A program made the translations under genes and the position numbers. Positions 1 through 7,653 of a stretch of DNA of 64,000 nt are shown here, one piece after another. The notes beneath the pieces are model-generated. The model saw nothing but the letters and a program-made list of their open reading frames with translations, had not been told where the DNA came from and searched no databases. The DNA is from an uncultured Ectothiorhodospiraceae bacterium (GTDB lineage Bacteria > Pseudomonadota > Gammaproteobacteria > Nevskiales > Oceanococcaceae), in NCBI GenBank assembly GCA_937141935.1, contig CAKZQS010000029.1, forward strand, positions 1 through 64,000, in the 5' to 3' direction. Positions within the stretch are counted from its first letter, which is position 1. Each line of letters starts with the position of its first letter.

Positions 1-1878
1 CAGGCACTTCACCAGCTCAACCAGCTCCTCTGCGTCCGCCGCATCCCTTTGTAGGGCCCAGTGAGCCGCAGAGGAAGTCGCGCGAAGAAACGGGTAGTTC
101 GATGAAAGTTCGGCTTTGAGCTGCTCCAGACTGCGCTCGCTCAAGGCATCTGAAGACAAGGTCAGCAACAGTTCCCGGGCGCTCTGCTCTCTTGCCTCAG
201 CCAGGCTGCGGACTGATTTGACCCGCATTTTCTTGCCGCCACTGTATTCATCAAAGCTGCAAACCCCCTCCACTACCAGCACACTGTCTTTGATCAACTT
301 GTCCCGATGCTCTTCATAGCTATCGCTGAACAGGGCCACCTCAATCCGTGCACTGCGATCATCGAGCTGCACAAAGGCCATGGTGGTGGAGATACTGCGC
401 TCGCCGGTGCCTTCGAGCTGGCGCTTGAAGGTCTCCAGTGGCGGGATGCTCAGCGGGTCACAATGACTGCGCCGAGCCGGCAGGTCACCGCCCAGGTCGC
501 GGCGGCGCTGTTTCAGATACGTGATTTCCTCAGAGTCATCGTCCGGCTTGTAGAACGGGGCCTCGGCAATCTGCTCGTCGGAGATCGGAATCTGAAAGCG
601 GTCGCGGAATTCCTTGAGCGCGGCTTCACCCATTTTTTTCTGCTGGTGGGTGATGTTCTGGCCCTCGCCAGCCTCACCCATGCCGTACCCCTTGACCGTT
701 TTGGCCAGAATCACGGTGGGCCGCCCATCAGCCTGGTTCACCGCCCGGTAATAGGCGGCATAAACCTTGTGCGGATCATGTCCGCCGCGGTTCAGCCGAG
801 CGATGTCTTCATCGGACATGGAAGCCACAAGTTTGGCTGTTTCAGGATACTTGCCGAAGAATTCATCCCGCGTGTAGCGACCACCCTTGGCCTTGTAAGC
901 CTGATATTCGCCATCCACGGTTTCATCCATCAGGCGTCGCAGCATGCCGTCGCCATCACGAGCAAGCAGGGCATCCCAGGCGGCACCCCAGATCACCTTG
1001 ATGACGTTCCAGCCGGCGCCGCGGAACACGCCCTCCAGCTCCTGGATGATCTTCGAATCACCGCGCACCGGCCCATCGAGCCGCTGCAGGTTGCAGTTGA
1101 CGACGAAGATCAGGTTGTCCAGCTTTTCGCGCGCGGCGATGTCGATGGCGCCCAGCGATTCGGGCTCGTCCATCTCGCCATCGCCGCAATAGCACCAGAC
1201 CTTGCGCTGCGCGCGGGTTTCCAGCTCGCGGTTGCCCAGGTACTTCATCAAGCGCGCCTGGTAGATGGCCATGATCGGCCCCAGGCCCATGCTGACGGTG
1301 GCGAACTGCCAGAAATCGGGCATCAGCCAGGGGTGCGGGTAGGAGGACAGCCCCGGGGCATTGGCCTCGGTGCGAAAACGGCGCAGCTGCTCCTCGCTGA
1401 TGCGGCCCTCCAGGTAGGCGCGCGCGTAAACGCCCGGCGCGCAGTGGCCCTGGATGTAGACCAGATCCGGGCCGTCCGCGTGCTCGGGGCCGCGGAAAAA
1501 GTGATTGAAACCCACGTCATAGAGCGTGGCGGCCGAGGCGAAGCTGGCGATATGCCCGCCCAGGCCCGAGTCGTTGCGGTTGGCGTTGACCACGGTGGCC
1601 ATCGCGTTCCAGCGGATCAGCGAGCGGATGCGCCATTCCAGCGCATGGTCGCCCGGCGCCGACTCCTCGGCATGCGCGGGGATGGTGTTGCAGTAGGCGG
1701 TATGCGGCCGGAAGGGAATATAGGCGCCCGAGCGGCGCGACTTCTCGATCAGCGTCTCGAGCAGGTAATGGGCCCGCTCGGGGCCCTCACGGGCGATGAC
1801 GGCCTCGAGGGCCTCCAGCCATTCCCGGGTCTCCTCGGGATCGACATCGGTCGGGGTCTGCGCGTCCGGCTCGGCCAT
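1..1878 (-). CDS. aceE: Chimeric reading frame: AceE N-terminal half joined to DnaE C-terminal end (partial at window edge)
   Basis: From the ATG at 1878, about 500 residues read as the homodimeric pyruvate dehydrogenase E1 component, which decarboxylates pyruvate and passes the acetyl group to the E2 lipoyl domain. The thiamine diphosphate motif GDGEMDEPES lies near residue 235 and VNCNLQRLDGPVRG near 260. At about 372-393 the frame passes ISTTMAFV, an AceE motif, and continues LDDRSARIEVALF, which is the OB-fold region near the C-terminus of DNA polymerase III alpha (DnaE); FDEYSGGKKMRV follows. The rest of AceE (roughly 390 residues) is absent. The frame is open with no stop to position 1, and only a short DnaE tail should lie beyond it. 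Hand counts show GC near 45-60% in many lines below 960 against about 70% above 1320. A working fused enzyme is unlikely; an assembly join or recombination at the short shared sequence is more probable. Confidence 0.85.
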   Translation of the reverse strand, partial: MAEPDAQTPTDVDPEETREWLEALEAVIAREGPERAHYLLETLIEKSRRSGAYIPFRPHTAYCNTIPAHAEESAPGDHALEWRIRSLIRWNAMATVVNANRNDSGLGGHIASFASAATLYDVGFNHFFRGPEHADGPDLVYIQGHCAPGVYARAYLEGRISEEQLRRFRTEANAPGLSSYPHPWLMPDFWQFATVSMGLGPIMAIYQARLMKYLGNRELETRAQRKVWCYCGDGEMDEPESLGAIDIAAREKLDNLIFVVNCNLQRLDGPVRGDSKIIQELEGVFRGAGWNVIKVIWGAAWDALLARDGDGMLRRLMDETVDGEYQAYKAKGGRYTRDEFFGKYPETAKLVASMSDEDIARLNRGGHDPHKVYAAYYRAVNQADGRPTVILAKTVKGYGMGEAGEGQNITHQQKKMGEAALKEFRDRFQIPISDEQIAEAPFYKPDDDSEEITYLKQRRRDLGGDLPARRSHCDPLSIPPLETFKRQLEGTGERSISTTMAFVQLDDRSARIEVALFSDSYEEHRDKLIKDSVLVVEGVCSFDEYSGGKKMRVKSVRSLAEAREQSARELLLTLSSDALSERSLEQLKAELSSNYPFLRATSSAAHWALQRDAADAEELVELVKCL

Positions 1879-1941
1879 GGGAGCTTCCCGGCGAAAGAGA
1901 GCCGCAGTCTATCGGGGCCCCCGCCGCAGACCAAGGTGGCC

Positions 1942-1957
1942 CATGCGCAAGCGCATG
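1942..1957. other. Small hairpin between aceE and mnmE
   Basis: CATGCGC and GCGCATG are perfect 7-bp arms around a 2-base centre, in the 140-base gap after mnmE. There is no T-run on either side, so it is not a convincing intrinsic terminator. Nothing else was recognised in the gap. Confidence 0.3.
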
Positions 1958-2018
1958 CAACCGTGGCGGCGCCGGTGATGGCAACGGGAGGGCGCGGGCA
2001 CGCGCCGGGCGCCGGGCG

Positions 2019-3335
2019 CTACTTGCCGATGCAGAAGGTGGAGAAGATCTGCCCGAGCAAATCCTCGACCTCGACCCGGCCGGTGATCTCGCCCAGCGCC
2101 TGATGCGCCAGGCGCAGCTCCTCGGCGGCCAGTTCCAGCGTGCCGCCGGCCGCCAGCCAGGGCCGTGCAGCCTCCAGGTGTGCCGCCGCCCGCCGCAGCG
2201 CGTCCACATGCCGCTGGCGCGCCGAGATGGCGCTGTCCTGGACGGGCTGGCCGGCAATGGCGGCGGCCAGCAGGTCCAGCCCGCGACCATCGCGGGCGCA
2301 GACATGCAGCACCCCGTCGCGCCAACCCGGCTCGCCGCCGTCCAGATCCAGCTTGTTGCGCACCCGCAGCACGCGGCCGGCCCAGCCCTCGGGCAGCGGC
2401 GGCAGCGGGGCGTCGGCGGCGTCCAGCGCCAGGATGCGGTCGGCCTGCGCCGCGGCGCGTTCGGCGCGGGCGATGCCTTCGCGCTCGATGGGGTCGGCCG
2501 AGCCGGCCCGCAGGCCGGCGCTGTCGGTCACGCGCACCGGCACGCCGTTGAGCACGAGCGGGGCGCTGAGCAGGTCCCGCGTGGTGCCCTGGATGTCGCT
2601 GACGATCGCGACCTCGCGCCGGGCCAGCGCGTTGAGCAGGGTCGACTTGCCGGCGTTGGGGGCGCCGACGATGACCAGATCCAGCCCCTGGGTCAGGCGC
2701 AGGCCCTGATCGGCCTGCGTGCGCAGCGTCGCAAGGTCCTGGCTCAGTGCGGCCAGCGTGCTGGCCCAGCTATCGCGCTCGGCGTCGCCGATGTCCTCCT
2801 CGGGGAAGTCCAGCCAGGCCTCCAGCAGGGCGCGCAGGCCCAGGGTGTCGGTGGCCAGCGCGTCGCAGCGCTGCGAAAAGGCGCCCTGCAGGCTGTGCTG
2901 GGCGGCGCGTGCGGCGGACTCACTGCCGGCGGCGATCAAGTCGGCAATGGCCTCGGCCTGGGCCAGGTCCAGCTTGCCGTTGTCGAAGGCGCGCAGGCTG
3001 AATTCACCGGGCTCGGCCGGGCGGGCGCCCAGATCGCAGCAGCGGGCCTGGATGCGCGCCAGCAGCAAGGGGTTGCCGTGCACCTGCAGCTCGACCACGT
3101 CCTCGCCGGTAAAGCTCGCCGGGCCGGCGAAGGCCAGCAGCAGGCCGCTGTCGAGCACGGCCCCCTGGGCGTCGAGCAGCCGCGCGTAGCGCGCCTGGCG
3201 GTGCGGTGGCGCGGGCTGACCGCTCAGCGACGCGGCGATGGCGTGGCTGGCGGGGCCGGACAGGCGCAGGATGCCCACCGGGCCGGCGGCAGGCCCGGTG
3301 GCCACGGCGACGATGGTGTCGCGGGGCTGCGCCAT
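2019..3335 (-). CDS. mnmE: tRNA modification GTPase MnmE (TrmE)
   Basis: MnmE works with MnmG to build the 5-carboxymethylaminomethyl group on U34 of several tRNAs in the cytoplasm. The protein has 438 residues, close to the usual 450. An N-terminal tetrahydrofolate-binding domain starting AQPRDTIVAVATGPAAG is followed by an inserted G domain with P-loop GAPNAGKS near residue 223, GTTRD, DSAGLR and NKLD. The C-terminus is FCIGK, the conserved motif carrying the reactive cysteine. It starts 4 bases after the yidC stop and is the last gene of the rpmH-rnpA-yidD-yidC-mnmE block. In many relatives mnmG, rsmG and parAB follow; here aceE follows instead. Confidence 0.97.
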   Translation of the reverse strand: MAQPRDTIVAVATGPAAGPVGILRLSGPASHAIAASLSGQPAPPHRQARYARLLDAQGAVLDSGLLLAFAGPASFTGEDVVELQVHGNPLLLARIQARCCDLGARPAEPGEFSLRAFDNGKLDLAQAEAIADLIAAGSESAARAAQHSLQGAFSQRCDALATDTLGLRALLEAWLDFPEEDIGDAERDSWASTLAALSQDLATLRTQADQGLRLTQGLDLVIVGAPNAGKSTLLNALARREVAIVSDIQGTTRDLLSAPLVLNGVPVRVTDSAGLRAGSADPIEREGIARAERAAAQADRILALDAADAPLPPLPEGWAGRVLRVRNKLDLDGGEPGWRDGVLHVCARDGRGLDLLAAAIAGQPVQDSAISARQRHVDALRRAAAHLEAARPWLAAGGTLELAAEELRLAHQALGEITGRVEVEDLLGQIFSTFCIGK

Positions 3336-3339
3336 GCGG

Positions 3340-5043
3340 CTAGCCGCCCTCGGCGGCCTCCATGCGGCGCGTGATGATCCACTGCTGCAGGATGCCGATC
3401 AGGTTCGACACGAACCAGTACAGCACCAGACCCGAGGGGAAGAAGGCGAAGAACACCGTCAGCGCGATGGGCATGATGTTCATGATCTTCTGCTGCATCG
3501 GCTCCATCGTCATCGCCTGACCCGACAGCTTCTGCTGCAGGAACATCGACGCGCCGAAGAGCACCGGCAGCACGAAGAAGGGGTCGGGCGAGGACAGGTC
3601 GTCCAGCCACAGCACGAAGTCGGCGTGGCGCAGCTCGACCGACTCCAGCAGCACCCAGTACAGCGCGATGAACACAGGGAACTGCACCAGCATCGGCCAG
3701 CAGCCGGCCAGCGGGTTGAAGCCCTCCTTCTGGTACAGATCCATCATCGCCTGGTGCAGGCGCTGGCGGTCGTCGGCGTAACGCTCCTTGAGCTGCTGGA
3801 TGCGCGGCGCGAACTTCTTCATCCGCGCCATCGAGCGGTATTGCGCCTCGGAGAGCTTGAAGAACAGGCCCTTGACCAGCAGCGTGACCAGGATGATCGA
3901 CCAGCCCCAGTTGCCGGTCAGGTCGTGGAACTTGTCCATGACCCAGAACAGCGGCTCGGAGATCGGCGTCAGCAGGCCGTAGTCAATCGTCAGTTCCAGG
4001 CCCGGCGACACGGCGCCCAACTCGTTTTGCAGCTTGGGTCCCAGGTACAGCCGCACGGCATGCTCGGCGCGGGCGCCGGCGGCCACGCGCACCGGCTCGG
4101 CGACATATTCGGTCAGAAAGTCGGCGATCTTGCTGGGGCGGGCGTAGAGGTTGTTCTGCTCCTGCGCCGGCGGGATGATCGCGGCCAGGAAGTAATGCTC
4201 CATCATCGCCGTCCAGCCGCCGGGCTGGCTCAGCGTGACCGGCTCGTCGCCCAGATCATCCAGGTCATGCTTGCGGAAGCGGTAGCTGCCATCGTCCAGC
4301 GCGTACATGCCCACGCCGGTAAAGGTCGCCACGAAGGGCACGTCGCCGTTGCCGCCGTCGGCGTTGCGCACATAGCGCCAATAGGGGCTGGCGACCCATT
4401 CGGCCTCGCCCTGGTTGACGAGGGTCTGGCTGACCTCGATCTCGTAGCTGCCGCGGGCGAAGTGATAGGTGCGCTGCACCTCGCGGCCGCTGGCATCACG
4501 CCAGGTGAAGCGCAGCGGCAGCTGCTCGCCGCCATCGGCCAGGCTGACGCGCTTGGGGCCCTGGTACTCCCAGACGCTGGTATGCAGTGGGCTGGCGCCC
4601 TCGGCGCTGACGATGCCGCTTTGCGCCACGAAGAAGCGGCGGCGGCTGTCGTTCAGCAGGGCCAGCGGCGGCGAGTCGTCCTCCGCGCTGCGACGGTGCT
4701 CGCGCAGGCGCACTTCCTTGAGGTCCGCGCCGCGCAGGCTGATGCGGGCCTCGTAGACGTCGGTCTGCACCCAGACGCTGCCGGCGTCCTCCTCGTCGCT
4801 GGCCGCCACGCTGGCGGGGCCGGTGGCCTCGGGCTCGACCGGCTGCGGCACCGCCGGCGGCGCATCGCCGGCCGCCACCGTGGGCGCGGGGCCGGGCGTC
4901 GGCACCTCCGGCGCGGCGTCGAAGGGCGAGGCCGTCGCCGGTGTGGCGGCCTGCGCCGGGAGCGTGGCCTCTTGCCAGGCCTGATAAAGCAGCACGCCCA
5001 CCAGGGCGAGGCCGGCGATCAGGATCAGGCGCAGTTGTTCCAT
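3340..5043 (-). CDS. yidC: Membrane protein insertase YidC
   Basis: YidC inserts and folds inner-membrane proteins, alone or with SecYEG. The 567-residue protein has an N-terminal membrane anchor (LRLILIAGLALVGVLLYQAW), a Pro/Ala-rich linker, a large periplasmic domain (about residues 100-340) and a C-terminal five-helix insertase core beginning NWGWSIILVTLLVKGLFFK. The cytoplasmic hairpin RMKKFAPRIQQLKERY and the segment FNPLAGCWPMLVQFPVFIALY are typical of the Gram-negative form. It begins 3 bases after the yidD stop and ends 4 bases before mnmE, in the standard origin-proximal order. Confidence 0.98.
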   Translation of the reverse strand: MEQLRLILIAGLALVGVLLYQAWQEATLPAQAATPATASPFDAAPEVPTPGPAPTVAAGDAPPAVPQPVEPEATGPASVAASDEEDAGSVWVQTDVYEARISLRGADLKEVRLREHRRSAEDDSPPLALLNDSRRRFFVAQSGIVSAEGASPLHTSVWEYQGPKRVSLADGGEQLPLRFTWRDASGREVQRTYHFARGSYEIEVSQTLVNQGEAEWVASPYWRYVRNADGGNGDVPFVATFTGVGMYALDDGSYRFRKHDLDDLGDEPVTLSQPGGWTAMMEHYFLAAIIPPAQEQNNLYARPSKIADFLTEYVAEPVRVAAGARAEHAVRLYLGPKLQNELGAVSPGLELTIDYGLLTPISEPLFWVMDKFHDLTGNWGWSIILVTLLVKGLFFKLSEAQYRSMARMKKFAPRIQQLKERYADDRQRLHQAMMDLYQKEGFNPLAGCWPMLVQFPVFIALYWVLLESVELRHADFVLWLDDLSSPDPFFVLPVLFGASMFLQQKLSGQAMTMEPMQQKIMNIMPIALTVFFAFFPSGLVLYWFVSNLIGILQQWIITRRMEAAEGG

Positions 5044-5046
5044 CGG

Positions 5047-5328
5047 TCAGTCCAGATTGGATGCGGAGGGCGTGGCCGGGGGCACCGGGTCACAACCGCC
5101 GGGGTGTCCGGGGTGGCAGCGCCGCAGGCGGGCCAGGCTCAGCCGCGCACCCTGCCACAAACCGTGCTCGGCGAGGGCCTGCGAGGCATAGGCCGAGCAG
5201 CTGGGGTAGAAGCGACAACGCGGTCCGAGCAGCGGGCTCACGAGCAGGCGGTACAGCGCGATCAGCCCTTGCAACAAGGCCAGGCACACCGCCGCGGCGG
5301 CGTTCACAGGCGAGTGAGGTGCTGCCAT
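5047..5328 (-). CDS. yidD: Membrane protein insertion efficiency factor YidD
   Basis: YidD is a small membrane-associated helper of YidC. The 93-residue product carries the family signature YRLLVSPLLGPRCRFYPSCS, with the cysteines of FYPSCSAYA, and then ALAEHGLWQG and RRCHPGHPGGCDPVP. Its ATG overlaps the 3' end of rnpA by about 25 bases, so translation is probably coupled. The context between rnpA and yidC is standard. Confidence 0.95.
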   Translation of the reverse strand: MAAPHSPVNAAAAVCLALLQGLIALYRLLVSPLLGPRCRFYPSCSAYASQALAEHGLWQGARLSLARLRRCHPGHPGGCDPVPPATPSASNLD

Positions 5329-5630
5329 GTGCTGTTCAGCGCCCGGTCCAGTTCGCCGCGCAAGGCCTGCGGCCCGGGCCAGGCTTTGCGCCGGCTCAGG
5401 CTGACGACGATGTCGTAGGCGGGCAGTTCGGCCGCATGCCGGCGAAAGCTGTCGCGCACGATGCGCTTGACCTGGTTACGCGCCACGGCGCGCGCCAGCA
5501 CCTTTTTGCTGATCGCCAGTCCCAGGCGCGCGTGGCCCTGGGAGTTGGGCCGCAATACGACCACCAGCGGACCGGGGTAGCGCCGCTGCCCGCCCTTCCA
5601 GACCCGGCCATAATCGGCCGGGGTGCGCAG
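5304..5630 (-). CDS. rnpA: Ribonuclease P protein component, unusual start
   Basis: RnpA is the protein subunit of RNase P, which matures tRNA 5' ends. The frame carries the family core: LRPNSQGHARLGLAISKKV, then the RNR-like motif RNQVKRIVRDSFR. The conserved N-terminal portion FRPWQRLRTPADYGRVW is encoded upstream of the first ordinary start, a GTG at 5564. No in-frame ATG, GTG or TTG exists between 5564 and the stop bounding this frame inside rpmH. The start given is an in-frame CTG at 5630 (108 residues). It is tentative, because the frame stays open beyond it through FRPW and a repeated PAPAGSG heptapeptide into rpmH. A CTG start, a rare start codon or a base error upstream are all possible. 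Confidence 0.85.
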   Translation of the reverse strand: MRTPADYGRVWKGGQRRYPGPLVVVLRPNSQGHARLGLAISKKVLARAVARNQVKRIVRDSFRRHAAELPAYDIVVSLSRRKAWPGPQALRGELDRALNSTWQHLTRL

Positions 5631-5670
5631 CCGCTGCCAGGGCCGAAAGGCCTCGCCAGCGGGAGCCGGG

Positions 5671-5712
5671 CCAGACCCTGCGGGAGCTGGACCAGACCCT
5701 GCGGGAGCCGGG
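5671..5712. repeat. Two 21-bp tandem repeats between rpmH and rnpA
   Basis: Units at 5671-5691 and 5692-5712 differ at two positions. A partial copy ends at 5670, and a diverged copy starts at 5713 over the rpmH stop codon (CTAGACGCTG against CCAGACCCTG). The repeat therefore looks like a duplication of the rpmH 3' end. In the rnpA frame it encodes PAPAGSG units. Confidence 0.8.
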
Positions 5713-5847
5713 CTAGACGCTGAGGCGATGACGACCGCGGGCGCGGCGATTGGCCAGAACGCGACGGCCGCCCTTGGTGGCCATCCGGGCGCGGAAACCG
5801 TGAGTGCGCTTGCGCTTGATCACGCTGGGTTGATAAGTGCGCTTCAT
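5713..5847 (-). CDS. rpmH: 50S ribosomal protein L34
   Basis: This 44-residue basic protein is a structural part of the large ribosomal subunit. The sequence [19 protein letters not shown] and the tail [18 protein letters not shown] match L34 along its full length. It is the first gene of the minus-strand origin block and is divergent from dnaA, the usual arrangement. A TAAAAT -10 element lies about 30 bases upstream. Confidence 0.98.
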   Translation of the reverse strand: MKRTYQPSVIKRKRTHGFRARMATKGGRRVLANRRARGRHRLSV

Positions 5848-5876
5848 GACTATGCAGATAGGTTGGAGAACCCCGC

Positions 5877-5903
5877 ATTTTAGCCCAGAAGTTGCTGCGT
5901 CAA
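5877..5903 (-). promoter_or_regulatory. Candidate rpmH promoter
   Basis: On the minus strand TTGACG (5898-5903) and TAAAAT (5877-5882) are separated by 15 bases, about 30 bases upstream of the rpmH ATG. Both hexamers match sigma-70 consensus at 5 of 6 positions; the spacing is slightly short. Confidence 0.55.
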
Positions 5904-5918
5904 CAAGGGATGCAGGAC

Positions 5919-5927
5919 TTATCCACA
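5919..5927 (+). promoter_or_regulatory. DnaA box, rpmH-dnaA intergenic region
   Basis: TTATCCACA is a perfect DnaA box, in the 240-base gap between divergent rpmH and dnaA. It could serve dnaA autoregulation or be part of the origin. Confidence 0.85.
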
Positions 5928-6087
5928 AGCGGCACAATGGGTGCCCGCCGCGCCCCTGCCGGCCGCCCCAACTCACTGCCTGCCGCCGCCGCGGCCCTGT
6001 CAGTCGCGTTGTCCGGGCCCCGCGCCAGTGACGGCGCCCGCGGAGTTTGTAACGCCACACAGCGCCAGGGAGCGGACGATTAGCTTG

Positions 6088-7434
6088 ATGAGTGAAACGG
6101 CTTGGGCACGGGTCATGCGATGGCTGGATGGGCCGCTCGAGGAGTTGGACATCCAGACCTGGTTGCAGCCGGTCCAGGCGGTCGAGGCCGGCGATTGCCT
6201 GCGCCTCTACGCCCCGAATGCCGTCGTGCGCGACACCATCGTGCAGCGCTTCGAGGCCGAGATTCTGGAAGCGGCGCGGCAGTCCAGCCGCGGCCGCCTG
6301 CAACAGATTGCCGTCGAAGTCGGTGATCCGCCGCGCGATGCCGGTAGCGGCCATGGCAAGAACGGCCAGGCCGCGCCCAGCGCCCGGCGCAGCCGCAGTG
6401 ATTTTGGTGGCGGCCGGCAGTCGATCGACGGCCGGCAGACCTTCGAGAACTATGTGCTGGGCAAGTCCAACCAGGTAGCGAAGGCCGCGGCCGAGCAGGT
6501 CGCGCAGCAACCCGGGCAGGCCTACAACCCGCTGCTGATCTGCGGCAACACCGGCCTGGGCAAGACCCACCTGATGCGCAGCGTGGCCTACACCATCCAG
6601 CGCAACCAGCCCGATGCCGCGATCACGCTGATCCCGGCCGAGACCTTCGTGGCCGACCTGGTGTCTTCGCTGCGCCAGAGCCGCCCGGACGAGTTCAAGC
6701 AGTACTACCGGTCGCAGCACGCGCTGCTGATCGACGACATCCAGTTCTTCGCCGACAAGCGGCAGACGCAGGAGGAGTTCTTTTACACCTTCAATGCGCT
6801 GCTCGACGAAGGCCGGCAGATCGTCATGACCTGTGATCGCTACCCGCGCGAGCTGGACGGGCTGGACGAGCGGCTGAAAAACCGCTTCGCCGGCGGCATG
6901 AGCGTGTTCATCGAACCGCCGGAGCTGGAAACGCGCGCGGCGATCCTGCTGACCAAGGCCGAAGAAGAGGGGCTGGCGCTCAGCGAGGATGTCGCCTTTT
7001 TCATCGCCGAGAAGATCCGCTCGAACGTGCGCGAGCTGGAGGGCGCGCTGCGCATGCTGAACGCGCAGCACCGGCTCACCGGCGGCGAGATCTCGGTCGA
7101 CTTCGCCCGTTCGGCCTTGCGCCACATGTTGATGAGCCACGAGCGCATGGTCAGCATCGAGGCGATTCAGCGCCGCGTGGCCGAGTACTACCAGATCCGC
7201 AAGGACGACCTGAGCTCAAAGAAGCGCACCAAGACCCTGACCTTGCCGCGGCATGTGGCGATGTACCTGTGCAAGGAACTGACTTCCCACAGCTACCCCG
7301 AGATCGCCCAGGCCTTCGACAAGCGCGACCACACGACGATCATGCATGGCTGCCGCAAGATCGCCCAGCTGCGCCGTGAGGACAGCGCCATCGATGGCGA
7401 CCTGACGACTCTGGAAAGGGCTCTGAGTCCGTGA
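6088..7434 (+). CDS. dnaA: Chromosomal replication initiator protein DnaA
   Basis: DnaA binds origin boxes and opens the duplex. From the ATG at 6088 the protein has 448 residues. Domain I begins [20 protein letters not shown] and is followed by a short linker. The AAA+ domain starts [13 protein letters not shown], with Walker [10 protein letters not shown] and Walker [10 protein letters not shown], and the C-terminal DNA-binding helix contains [16 protein letters not shown]. The frame is open upstream to 5941, but family alignment supports 6088. DnaA boxes flank the gene on both sides, as expected for autoregulation. Confidence 0.98.
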   Translation: MSETAWARVMRWLDGPLEELDIQTWLQPVQAVEAGDCLRLYAPNAVVRDTIVQRFEAEILEAARQSSRGRLQQIAVEVGDPPRDAGSGHGKNGQAAPSARRSRSDFGGGRQSIDGRQTFENYVLGKSNQVAKAAAEQVAQQPGQAYNPLLICGNTGLGKTHLMRSVAYTIQRNQPDAAITLIPAETFVADLVSSLRQSRPDEFKQYYRSQHALLIDDIQFFADKRQTQEEFFYTFNALLDEGRQIVMTCDRYPRELDGLDERLKNRFAGGMSVFIEPPELETRAAILLTKAEEEGLALSEDVAFFIAEKIRSNVRELEGALRMLNAQHRLTGGEISVDFARSALRHMLMSHERMVSIEAIQRRVAEYYQIRKDDLSSKKRTKTLTLPRHVAMYLCKELTSHSYPEIAQAFDKRDHTTIMHGCRKIAQLRREDSAIDGDLTTLERALSP

Positions 7435-7653
7435 GGTATGCACCCAGTCAAGGCTTGTGGACAACTTGTGAGCGCTGATTTTGTACACAGCGATCCCCCA
7501 GTTATCCACAGGCCATGCGGTACTGTGCCCCATGGGCAGACCCGTGCAAAAAATGCGCCAAGGCCATGAAAACGCAGGACAAAAAGGCTTGTCCACAGCG
7601 TCCACAGGCCTAATAACCGCCATAATAACCAGGAAGAGACCAAGGACCTCATC
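7435..7653. other. Probable replication origin (oriC) between dnaA and dnaN
   Basis: This 219-base gap holds TTATCCACA at 7502-7510 (+), TTGTCCACA at 7589-7597 (+) and at 7456-7464 (minus strand), and near-matches TTGTACACA at 7481-7489 and GCGTCCACA at 7598-7606. AT-rich stretches (7547-7588 and 7611-7635) are unusual for this GC-rich window and could be the unwinding element. The dnaA-dnaN gap is the origin site in many Gammaproteobacteria. The 3' end should also carry the dnaN promoter. Confidence 0.8.

Noticed and set aside
1-1878. A genuine bifunctional AceE-DnaE enzyme
   Set aside because: The switch is in the middle of AceE and in the last part of DnaE, with loss of essential domains from both; artefact or disruption is simpler.
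5941-6087. N-terminal extension of dnaA to the GTG/ATG-like start at 5941
   Set aside because: The DnaA family N-terminus aligns at 6088; the extra stretch is Pro/Ala/Arg-rich and lies in the regulatory region.
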